Assembly: GCF_001625195.1 (NCBI RefSeq)
Contig: NC_054391.1
Location: forward strand, 1,736,001 to 1,800,000
Direction: 5' to 3'
Source: Drechmeria coniospora
Lineage: Eukaryota; Ascomycota; Sordariomycetes; Hypocreales; Ophiocordycipitaceae
DNA length: 64,000 nt
Shown: positions 47,058 to 56,954 of the stretch, one piece after another
Layout of the letters: each line of letters begins with the position of its first letter
Numbering within the stretch: the first letter of the stretch is position 1
Program-made: the position numbers and the translations under genes
Notes under the pieces: model-generated
Told to the model about the DNA's origin: nothing
Seen by the model: only the letters and a program-made list of their open reading frames with translations
The model's database searches: none

Positions 47058-48659
47058 ATGTCGTCCCTCACCGCCGCTCCCGTCCTCTCCACGCCTGACG
47101 ATGACCTGTTCGAATTGCCCATCGGGGCGGCGTCCCAATCGACCCTCTCGGACGATGCTCTGAAGACGACGTACGAAGTGGTGCGCACTGCCGCCGACAT
47201 CCGTGCTGGCGGCTGGAAGACTGTCGCGCTACAATTCCCGGACCACATGCTCGTCGATGCCCCCCGGGTGGTCGAGGCTCTCGGTCAGGCCTTGGACGGC
47301 GGACGACGGATTCACATCCTCGCCGACACGAGCTACAGCGCGTGCTGCGTCGATGAGGTCGCCGCCGAGCACGCCGATGCCGACGTCGTCGTACATTACG
47401 GGAGGACGTGTCTGAGCCCGACCAGCCGACTGCCGGTGATATATGTGTACACGAGCCACGAACTGGATCACGACGCCGTTGTCGTCCAGTTCATGGCCGA
47501 GTTCGGCGACAAGGACACCCGAGCGGTCGTCATGGCGGACCTGACGTATCAGGACCACGTCGACGGCCTCGTCGAGCGGCTGCGCTCGCTAGGATACGCC
47601 AACGTGCTGGCCACGGAGGTTTTCAGAAATGCCGCCGCGCCGATACCGAACCGCAGGATAGTCGGGGCCGAGGCGACGGACCTGCAGGCGTACGCGCTCT
47701 TCCACGTCTCCTCCCCGCCGCCGTCCCTCTTGCTCGCCCTCCAATGCCGCTTCGGCTCGCTTCACGTCCTCTCGACGACGGCATCCCCCTCGCTCGACAA
47801 CCCGACGACGCGGACGGCCGGCTTGCTGCGGCGGCGGTTTGCTCGCGTGCTCTCGCTCGCGTCGGCTGGCGTCGTGGGCATCCTCGTCAACACGCTGTCG
47901 GTGTCCAACTACCTCTCCTCCGTCGACGCGCTACGGGCCAAGATTGCGCGTGCAGGTAAGAAGAGCTACACGGTGGTGGTGGGCAAGCTGAACCCAGCCA
48001 AGCTGGCCAACTTTGCCGAGATCGAAGGCTGGGTGGTGGTGGGCTGCTGGGAGAGCGGACTCATCGAGGACGACGTCGGCTACTGGCGGCCCGTCGTGAC
48101 CCCGTACGAGATGGAGGTGGCCCTCATGAGCGAAGAGGAACGCACGTGGGGGGGCGAGTGGTGGGGTGGCATCGAGAAGATGCGGATGGGCGACTCCGGG
48201 CAAGAGGATGACCGAGGGCGGCAGCTGCGGGAGCGGGATGGAGATGCATCCGAAGAGACGGGGGGTGCGGCTCAGGTGGATGGCGACGACGACGACGATG
48301 GTGGTATCGATGGCCTCGAGTCCCTGCCACCGCAGTTCGACTTGCGGACCGGTCGGCTCGTCAGCCACAGTCGGCCGATGCAGCAGCTCAGCATGCGGTC
48401 AAGAATGCAGGAAACGACGGCCAACGAGCAGGAGACTCTTGACGGCCAGTCCGGGGCCGTCGCACGGCGGGCCGCGCAGGAGGTGGCGACCATCAACGGC
48501 GTCGTCAGCCCGGGAGCGGAATATCTGCGCTCGCAGCGAACGTGGCAGGGCTTGGGCAGCGACTTTGACGCCGGCGCAAGCACGCTCGTCGAGGAGGGAC
48601 GCAGTGGCCTCGCGCGGGGCTACACAGTCGGCGACGGCGATGACGGCGGGAGACATTGA
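47058..48659 (+). CDS. DPH2: diphthamide biosynthesis protein 2
   Basis: Together with Dph1 it forms the iron-sulfur enzyme that starts diphthamide formation on a histidine of translation elongation factor 2, by transferring the 3-amino-3-carboxypropyl group of S-adenosylmethionine. Single exon, 533 residues. Family features in order: L-Q-F-P-D-H-M-L near 58-65; H-I-L-A-D-T-S-Y-S-A-C-C-V-D-E-V-A-A near 95-112; H-Y-G-R-T-C-L-S-P near 118-126, with the conserved cysteine; and, after the variable middle, V-G-K-L-N-P-A-K-L-A-N-F and G-C-W-E-S-G-L-I near 305-335. The last 150 residues are acidic and Gly-rich and also hold the conserved F-D-L-R-T-G-R-L and R-T-W-Q-G-L-G segments near the end. The start ATG is preceded by a pyrimidine/purine mix with no upstream in-frame ATG nearby. 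It is convergent with the MARVEL-like gene. Confidence 0.94.
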   Translation: MSSLTAAPVLSTPDDDLFELPIGAASQSTLSDDALKTTYEVVRTAADIRAGGWKTVALQFPDHMLVDAPRVVEALGQALDGGRRIHILADTSYSACCVDEVAAEHADADVVVHYGRTCLSPTSRLPVIYVYTSHELDHDAVVVQFMAEFGDKDTRAVVMADLTYQDHVDGLVERLRSLGYANVLATEVFRNAAAPIPNRRIVGAEATDLQAYALFHVSSPPPSLLLALQCRFGSLHVLSTTASPSLDNPTTRTAGLLRRRFARVLSLASAGVVGILVNTLSVSNYLSSVDALRAKIARAGKKSYTVVVGKLNPAKLANFAEIEGWVVVGCWESGLIEDDVGYWRPVVTPYEMEVALMSEEERTWGGEWWGGIEKMRMGDSGQEDDRGRQLRERDGDASEETGGAAQVDGDDDDDGGIDGLESLPPQFDLRTGRLVSHSRPMQQLSMRSRMQETTANEQETLDGQSGAVARRAAQEVATINGVVSPGAEYLRSQRTWQGLGSDFDAGASTLVEEGRSGLARGYTVGDGDDGGRH

Positions 48660-49207
48660 TTGTGATGATGTACGGCCCGACCGTCCGTCCATCCGACCCC
48701 CCTCCCCCCCCCGTTCGCCGCCACGGCTCTCTCTTATCTCGTGCTCCCGCAGTGAACCTTGGACCCTGCTCGACTCGGCACTTTGGGCATGGCCGAGGGC
48801 ACTTGGCAGATGGCAACGCACACTTTCAGTCGTCCAACAACATTGGCTACACACGCCGTCATGCGGATGTTCATGTCATCATTCATATCAAACGCTATGT
48901 ACAAACTTCAAGGCCGTTTCGTTTCAATCATATCGAGAATGGTCAACCACCGTCGCTCATGCCGTCAGTTTCCTCGACGCCGTTCCCTCGACGCCGTTCC
49001 CTCAACGCCATGTCCTTGGAGGCCTACCCCTCGACGTCGTCCCGTCGATGCGACGCCTATCCCTCGACGTCCGCCTCCCCGCTCCCTTCCTCGTCGCCGG
49101 GTCCGTCTCTCTGCTCGACTACGCCCCTCCGATTGTCGGCCGCTCGACAGCTGCTCCCGCCGGGTCCATCCGCTCCCTCGGCCACCTCGGCGGCGATCGT
49201 CTTCCGT
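48660..49207. other. intergenic region between convergent genes, with a short tandem repeat
   Basis: Between the two stop codons no gene is seen. A 14-bp unit, TCCCTCGACGCCGT, is repeated about three times in tandem at 48971-49011, and related CCCTCGACGTC words recur to about 49075. Confidence 0.6.
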
Positions 49208-49932
49208 CTAGACGTAGACGCGGCGCGTGTGCGAGTGCGGACTAGGGTGGCTGCTGCTGCGCCGCGACCCCGAGTGGCTCCTGTGACTGCGGGTACGCCT
49301 GCTCGATTGCGTGTAGTGGGTGGTGGAGCGGGTGTGGATGCGGTCCTCGTCGCGGTGCGCACTCATGTGATCGCCGTGGGCGAAGGCGACGACGGCGGTG
49401 GTGAAGAAGAAGAGAATGTTCATGATGGCAAAGGCCCAGCAAGCCTTGAGCATGGCGCACGGTTTGTTGGGTGCCCAGCCAAAGTCGGGCACGGACACGT
49501 GGTTCGTCCACAAGCCCCAGAAGGATGGCGTGTTGGAGCAGTCGGCGTCGGCGATGCCGCGGAGGGCGTAGACGGAGGCGATGAGCGTTCCGAAGATGGC
49601 GAGGTCGACGACGGCGACGAAGCGTGCGTTGGCGCTCGATCGATGGTAGCTGAAGAGGGTGAAGACGGCCCAGGCGAGGGCGAGGACCGAGGTGATGAAG
49701 AGGATGAGGATGCTGTCGGGCGTGAGGGCGTTGAAACCGACAAAGATGTTGATGAACCACGAGAGCATGCCGACGATGGGGATCTGGCCGAAGAAGCATG
49801 TCAGTCAAGGACGGATCGAGCGAGCACCCCTCCATGCGGGGTGCTGGCGAGCGAGGACGAGAGTTGGGAGGCACGTACCAGCGTCGTGATCTGCGAGATG
49901 CGCGTGCACACAAAGATGAGTGCGAAGAGCAT
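49208..49932 (-). CDS. MARVEL-like four-helix membrane protein, start uncertain
   Basis: Two exons are inferred, 49932-49879 and 49783-49208, joined in phase 0 across a 95-nt intron with a GTACGT donor and CAG acceptor; the minimum product is 209 residues. Hydrophobic segments lie at about 1-12, 20-37, 43-63, 74-95 and 125-148, and the histidine-, serine- and arginine-rich tail (about 155-209) is probably cytoplasmic. Helix arrangement and the N-x-W-type loop between helices 3 and 4 fit the fungal MARVEL-like group; function is unknown. The open frame continues upstream of 49932 for many codons without a stop and reads plausibly (A-L-L-A-V-Q-R-S-P-H-L) back to about 50003. That stretch begins after an ATA and a possible CTCAG acceptor but has no ATG, so the real protein may be longer by an unseen exon. 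Confidence 0.68.
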
Positions 49933-52243
49933 GGCGACGATGTGGCGACCCGCAGGCCGACGGATGGTGAGGTGGGGAGAGCGTTGCACCGCGAGGAGTG
50001 CTGAGATTATTGGTGAGTTTGTTCGTTCACTCGTGCGTACGATGATGCCGTTGATTGTATCGGCAGCTGAGACAGCAGAGACGGGAAAAGGGTAAAAAGA
50101 AACGAGGGCGGGCGCATGGGCGCCAGGCGGATTAATATAACAGCCTCCTTGCATCGAATCGACGCAGCATCCATGCTCCTTTCCTCGCCACCCGGCGTGA
50201 AAAGAAGCGAGGCGGAAGAATTCGAAGGCTGGGTTGCAGCCTTGCAAGGGCCGGCCTGGTTGGGCCGACGCACGACAGCGGAGCGGGGCCTGGCATCGGG
50301 CGCTAAGGAGGAGCCAGCACGGGGGGCCGACGGCGGTAGCACAGGGCAACTTGTAGCGCCGATCGGTGCTTGGGCCGCTTACGTACAGGTACGATGCTCC
50401 GTCCGACATGCAAGTGCCTGTACAGTAAGTACATGTACTCGGCACGCAGGGGCACTTGCACAATTGCGCGAAGAGGAACAACGTAGGAGGTAGGGGATGG
50501 GGGTGTTTGCTTCGTGAGTCTCTTTTTTCGCCACTTTCGTTCCTCTATCTTGTTCGCCAAGGTCGATGCGTTGTTCTTGAGCAAGCTTGTGTTATCGACG
50601 TCCTGCCATGCGTAAGTACATGTCGTTGTACCAAATCACTGAAAGTACTTGTAGTTGTGAGTATTACTTTTTGTACTTGATTAAGTACTGTAGTCGTAGG
50701 TGCACTAGCACTACCCAAGTAAATAGTAAATAGTATTATTACTGGTAATACAACTAAGTAAGTACTGTAGTTGTACTCCGTAAGTATAGTACCCACTATT
50801 ACTGTAGTGCATGTACAATCAGTACCTGTACATGTACTCGAGCAAGTATTAGGCAGTCTCAATCAAACAGATACATCAAACAGATACATACTTACTCCAT
50901 GCGTGTACACGTACCTTGCAACTCCGCACATGGCATGTACACGTAATACTCCGTACAGAACGCGCATTTGTACAGTAGGTGCACATGCATGGCGCGGGGG
51001 ATGACGTCGCCTTGAACATATGACTATTTGATCTCATGCTGTTTTTTCCTTTTTCTTCTCGTTTGTGCCTCGCGGAATAGCGAAGGTTGGGGTGGGCCGT
51101 TGCACGCGGGTTGCCCACCCACGCTTAACCCTATGTGGAAGTATACTTGTTTCTGCGCTTGTACTTGTAAGTATTACTGAAGTACTTACTCCGCACCATA
51201 CATGACATGGAAGTACTTACTTACATGTATGCCGACCACCGCCAACCACCAACAATTCACTACCCTGGAGCCCAACAGTAGGATGCGGCGGCGTTGGCAG
51301 CCCCCAAGTAGTTCGGTCTGCCAGTCCATGAGATTTATTGGGCATGTCTATCCGGAGCATATGCGTACCTCTATAGCGACTCAAGACTACTTCCAGCCCC
51401 TGGCGTTGTTTGAGCATAACTATAGCAAGAGTGGGCACCGTGTGACTCGCCAACCGTACAGCATCAGTCACTCGTAACTCCAGGGCTGGAACTATCCGGC
51501 GCGCTTTCATATATTATTGCCTCCAGTCCCGTCCTACCAAAACGAGTGAATTATCCGGATGGCGAGCGTGAACAGGGTGACTATCGATTGGAAACGACGA
51601 AAGCACAGGCAAATGGACTGTCCCTGGAACGGTCTGCAGTGTAAACGATGCTGCGTGCGTCCATGTGCAAACAAACTTTGTAAGCAGAGCCATTAATACC
51701 CGGCAAAGCCGTTCCGTGTACATGCAGGTACATGCAAATACAGCATGCCCGGTAATTACTAGTAAAACCAACTTATTCTTGGTCGTTCCTACCTGTGCTC
51801 CATGTCTTCCGAGTGTTTCCCTCGCGCCTGCCCCCATATCCATGTTGATTATCCGGCATTATTGGCTAGTCTCATTCTTCGAGGTCGGTGACGCCTTCCC
51901 GCCCAGAGCACGATTGCGCAGCCAAGTATGGATAGGATGGCGGCAAAATATTTCCAGCATCTCGGAATCATCGCCTGCAATCCATCGCCTCCAAGCCGAT
52001 AATACTACCGTTCATCCATTACAGGTGGGATTTGGGGTGTGCGGATGTGCTAACAGTAAATACGAGGCAGTGCCGAATCATGTCGACCCAGTTTTCTACC
52101 TGATATGAACCAGGGTGTTGTCTTTCCATTCAAACCCGCCCCGGCTCCCGCGCTCCCATTTTCCAACCTCCCATGCACCACCACCTCTCATGCACCACCC
52201 ACCACCTCCCAGCACACGTCAAACGGGAGCGGTTGGCGATGGT
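49933..52243. other. gene-less spacer, strongly GTAC-rich from about 50400 to 51230
   Basis: The segment is built from alternating AAGTACTT, TGTACATG and GTAATAC words with an exact TACTCCGTAC at 50946. No gene is supported. The part 52100-52243 is the presumed 3' flank of the transporter gene. Confidence 0.5.
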
Positions 52244-55200
52244 TTAGCTCTTCGCTTGCGCACCACGAGAGCTCCGCTTGGGCACGCGCGCGAGCCAGTA
52301 AACGAGCATGGCGGCGGCAATGTTGAAGACGACGTAGGCGGAGAGTATGCCCAGGTTTCGCCACCGTTCGGAGTACCTGCTGTCGACGCGAGCGAGGAAC
52401 GTGTTGGTGTCGGCGATGGGGCAGAAGGCGCACGTGGCCGTCGCGCTCGCATCCATGACGCGGCCGCCGAATATCTCGACGTAGCTGGACATGTACTCGC
52501 CGCACGTCTGCTCCGCCGGCGGGCTAAAGTGTAGCAGCTCGTTCGCGGCGCAGACGACTTCGGTGTTGGCCACGCCCGTCGACAGCATGCCGCCGACGAG
52601 GTAGGTGAAGGGAGAGACGCGGTTCAGGAACACCCAGAAGCGCGGCAGGTTGGCCGACTGCACGAGGACGCCGCAGAAGATGAGGCTCAGCGTGATCATC
52701 AGGCTCGCCAGGTTCGCCGCCCCCTCGGCGCTCTCGAAGCCGGCCGTGACAAAGGTGGAAAAGGTGCTGGTGAAGAGCATGAACATGAGGATGAAGAGGA
52801 ACATCAGCGCGCCGCGTTCGCTCGTCTCGCCCGCCGCCTCGGCGTTGCGGTGCAGGCCGACGGGGTAGTACCAGCAAAAGTACATGACCACCGACATGAG
52901 CCCGTTCCAGGGCAGTTCGACAATGATTTGCGAGAGCATGAAAACAACCCAGGAGTAGACCTTGGAAGGTCGCTCGCGCGCCTCGTACAGCGACCGTTGG
53001 ATCATGAACTGCGGCATCGACTGCTGCACGATTTGACCGAGCACCGTGAGCAGCTGAAAGATGGCAAACATCTGGTTTTGAAGGCCCTGCACCGTGTTGG
53101 GCGCCTGGAAGAAGATGAAACCGATGAAGAGGGAGGTGAGGGTGCAGAGAGCCAGCTTGGAGTATATGTACACGGGCGTTCGCCAGTATTGCTGAAAGAT
53201 GCGGACGAGGCTCTGCTTCAGCTGGACGGTGAAGGGGGCCGCGAACTCGCCGTTGCTGCCTGGCCCGTCTTCATCGCCGAGCGGCCGTCCGGCAGCACGC
53301 CGTTGCGGCTCCCGTTTCAACCTGTCAAGCTCCTCCTGGACGGCGACGAACTCGTCGCTCTCGCGCCACGTCCTCACCCAGTCCGCACCGGAGCCGTCTC
53401 CGTCCTCGGACGTCGTCGTCCTCGTCACCTGCAGCATCCACTCGGCGGGGTTTGCGTCGGCGGGACAGCCGTATCCGGCGTGCTTCTCAAAGTAGCCCGT
53501 CATCGTCCTGGAGCCTTCGCCAATTTCCCCAAAGTAGATGCTTTTCCCGCCTTCGGCCAGCAGCAGGAGCCTGTCGAAACGTTGAAACAGCATCGCCGAC
53601 GGTTGATGGATCGTGCAGAGCACCGCCTGGCCCGACTTCGCGAGCTTCTCGAGCAGGTCAAGGATGACCCAGGACGTCTGAGAATCCAGTCCGGAGGTGG
53701 GCTCGTCGACAAAGAGCAGCAGAGGGGGCTTGGCCGCCAGCTCGACGGCGATGGTGAGGCGCTTGCGCTGCTCGATGTTGAGACCTTCGCCCGGAACGCC
53801 GACGACGGCGTCGGAGTACTCCTCCATGTCCAGCATCTTGATCACTTCCTCCACGTACGCCAGCTTTTCGGAATCGGCAATCTCGGCAGGTTGACGAAGC
53901 AGCGCGCTGAAGGCGAGCGCTTCACGCACCGTGGCCGTGTGCAGATGAAGATCGGCCTGCTGGACGTAACCCGTTTTCCGCTGAAACGACATGTCTCGTG
54001 GCCGGCCGTCGACGAACATGTCTCCCGTGAGCATGCCTATCGAAGCCCGGCCGGCCAAGCAATCCAGTAGCGTGGTCTTTCCCGCACCGGAGACTCCCAT
54101 CAACGCAGTCAGCGTTCCGGGCTTCACCCACCCGTCGACTCGGTCCAGGATCCGTCGCGGCTCAGGTTTCATCGGGATATCGTAGCAGACGTCATGCCAG
54201 TGAAACACCGTCGTCTGCTGCTGCAGGACGCCTTCGCCCTTCTCCCCGCCACCTGGAGAGACGACGGGCTTTGTTTCGGTGGTGGCATGCTCCGCATCGT
54301 CCGACTCCTTGTCGGCGTGCTTGGCCGATGTCGGCCGATGACCGCGACGATAAACCAGAATCTCACCCTGAGCCATTTCTGCCGGCACGTATTCCGCCGC
54401 AACGAGGTAGCTGATGAGGAAGAGGACGGTGAAACCGATGAGGATGCCAAAGTTACGCCAGCGATGACCCCACTCATAGTCAAACTGCGAATTGGTATAG
54501 GCGTCGCCGCTGACAAAGTCCTGCCCCTGGATGGCGCCGATGGCACTGCAGACCCTGTTGCTGTTGGCGACGTTGGCGTACTTGGCAAGTGCCCCGGAGA
54601 GACCCTCCGAAGGGGCCTGCGACGTGGGAATGAAATCCGTGCAGGTGAACTGGCGGTTGTGGAACTCGTTTACCATGAGTGCCTCGAACGTGTACGCCAA
54701 CGGGTTGATGTAGCTCAGCCATCTGCACCACCCCAGCATGTATTGTTTCGGCAGCACGAAACCGGTGAATATCACGAGGTCGAGCATCAGGATGGAGGCT
54801 GGAACGAGGGCCTGCGATAATGTGCGGGACGCCGAAGCGATGGTCCGGAAGATCATGGACATGACCAGAACGGCGGAAAAGGTAACGAGGAGGAAAAAGA
54901 AAAAGGCTCCCGGTTCCCTCCGCAAATTGGCCAGGAAGTAGATGGTGGAGTTGAAGATGATGGAGTTCATGATCTTGTACGGCAAGTCGCAGAGCAGGGA
55001 CGAAATCGCCTCGGCCGAAGGATGATACAGGGCGTAGCGGTTGTGCTTCTCGACGATTGGTCGCTGCGCGTACAGGGTCAATATCTAAGCAAAGTGTCAG
55101 CACTGCCTGGCCATCCCTAGGACGAAATTTGTTGACGAGATTCTTACATCCAGGGAGGAAGCAAAGGCATTCATGAGCAGTGCAAAGAAGAGCAAGGCCC

Positions 55201-56954
55201 CCCGGGCAAAGAAGCTGGACGAGGTGCTGTCGAGGTTGTAGAAAACGCTTCCGATGATGAGGGCCAAGATGAAATTTCCGATAATCGCCCCGATCGGCGT
55301 GCTTGGATCGCAAACCAGCCTTTTCCACCCGCGCCAGAGGCAGAATGTGACCTGACTCCAATACGAGCGCATGAAGGGGGACTCGTTGCGTTGACCCTGC
55401 GCCTGCTGCGCTTGCTTCGAGGCCCGGAAGACTTCGGCGTCGTGTCCGCCCAAAGGGTGCGTCTTCTTGTACTCTTCCAGTTGCAGCTGAAGCGTTGCAT
55501 ACTCTTGGCTCCGCCTCCACGCGGCTGCAAAGTCATCCGAGGTCCGAGGAACCTTGCCGGCGAATCCAGGTCGCACCACTCGCTCCGGTGGCGACGTCAT
55601 GGACGTCAGGAAATCGGGCGTCGATTGTCTCTCGGGACAGTGAAATCCAAGGTCATGGAAGTATTTGGCAGCAGCGTCGGCTCTTCCGAAGAAAATCTGA
55701 CGGCCCTCGTACAAAACGAGCACTTTATCGAACAGATCGTAGGCGTCCTGCGGCGCCTGGTACATGGAAACGCACGCGGTTGCGCTGAAGACGTCCGCCT
55801 GCAGCCGCAATGTCCGGCAGAAGTCGATGGCGTTGGCCGAGTCGAGGCCTCGAGTGGAATTATCCCAGCACTGCAACGGGGCCCCTGATAGGGCGGCTTC
55901 GGCAATGGTAACGCGTTTACGCTCGCCTCCGGAAACTCCGCGGATCAGTTGGCTACCCACGCAAGTGTTGGCAGTGTGGGAGATGCCAAAGACAGCCATC
56001 GCAACGTCTCGCAGGTAGGTGGCGAGCTGGCTCTCGCTGACACCCACTGGCAAGTGTCGCGGCTGACGAGCCCGGGCGGCAAAGTACAGGGTGTCGCCGA
56101 CGGAGAGCTGAGGGAAATGCACATCTTCTTCCGCGCTGTAGACGGCTTCTCCGCGGTGCCTAGAGCGCATCTCTGTTGCGGGAATTCCTGAAATGCAATG
56201 TCAGTCACCATATTCGCAACGGATTCACCGCGCCCCCCGGCCTCGTAACTAGCGTGCCCCCTGCACTTGACCCTTCACCTCCCATGCTCCGGGCGGACAG
56301 GTGACCGGGCGACAATGACATCTCATGAAGGAACAGGGCGGTGGGATAGCGGGAAGATTGCATACCTTGGTAGTTCATGTAGGATCCGTCGCTGACGTGA
56401 TGGGTGCCTTTCTCGCCAGCAATGGTTTTGAGGAAAGTAGAGCAACCGGATCCTGGCGGACCTAGAACAACCAACATTTCGCCTTTATGCAGCAGACCAT
56501 CGAGCTGGCGTAAAATATCAACACGCCGACTGCCTGTTTTGGTCATTCTGCGCACGAAGCCGGCGACAGAGAGCCAGACGTTGGCAATGTCCTTCTGGAA
56601 GTCGGTTGACCTGCCGTAGCCGTGGACGTTGAGGTTCTGGAAGCAGACGCCCGCGGATCGGTATGATGTGCCATTTTGGGACAATAGTTTGACAGCCGTC
56701 TTCGCCCATTTGCGACCGTTGAAGTTGGGTGAGTTGGGATTGTGAGGAGAATCTGATTCTGCCATGAGCTGTCCTAGGCTGGGCACCTCCAAGGGCTGCG
56801 AGTACGAGCGAGCAAGAGCTTGGATGTCTGGTGTGTATTCATCGTCGTCGTCGCTGTGTAGCAGTTGCAAAGGTGGCTCATCATTCTTAGCGGCATGGTC
56901 CCTATCGCGAATTTGCTCATTCGAAGCTTGTTCGATGCGCGTGACTGATTCCAT
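52244..56954 (-). CDS. full-size PDR-type (ABCG) ABC transporter
   Basis: A plasma-membrane drug or metabolite exporter of the pleiotropic drug resistance type, laid out NBD1-TMD1-NBD2-TMD2. Three exons are inferred: 56954-56366, 56187-55148 and 55084-52244 (introns of 178 and 63 nt; phases 1 and 0), giving 1489 residues. NBD1 has the family's degenerate Walker [10 protein letters not shown] (165-173) and signature [12 protein letters not shown]2 has canonical Walker [10 protein letters not shown] (873-881), the signature L-N-I-E-Q-R-K-R-L, and [11 protein letters not shown]. The asymmetry of cysteine for lysine in NBD1 is normal for PDR pumps. Each transmembrane half has six hydrophobic segments plus a cysteine-containing outer loop. 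The 178-nt intron 1 is unusually long for this window but its ends and phases close. It is divergent from the NRPS-PKS gene about 3 kb away and could export that pathway's product. Confidence 0.94.

Noticed and set aside
52850..54070. 406-codon plus-strand open frame
   Set aside because: Antisense of the ABC transporter exon; favoured by high GC at third positions of the real gene.
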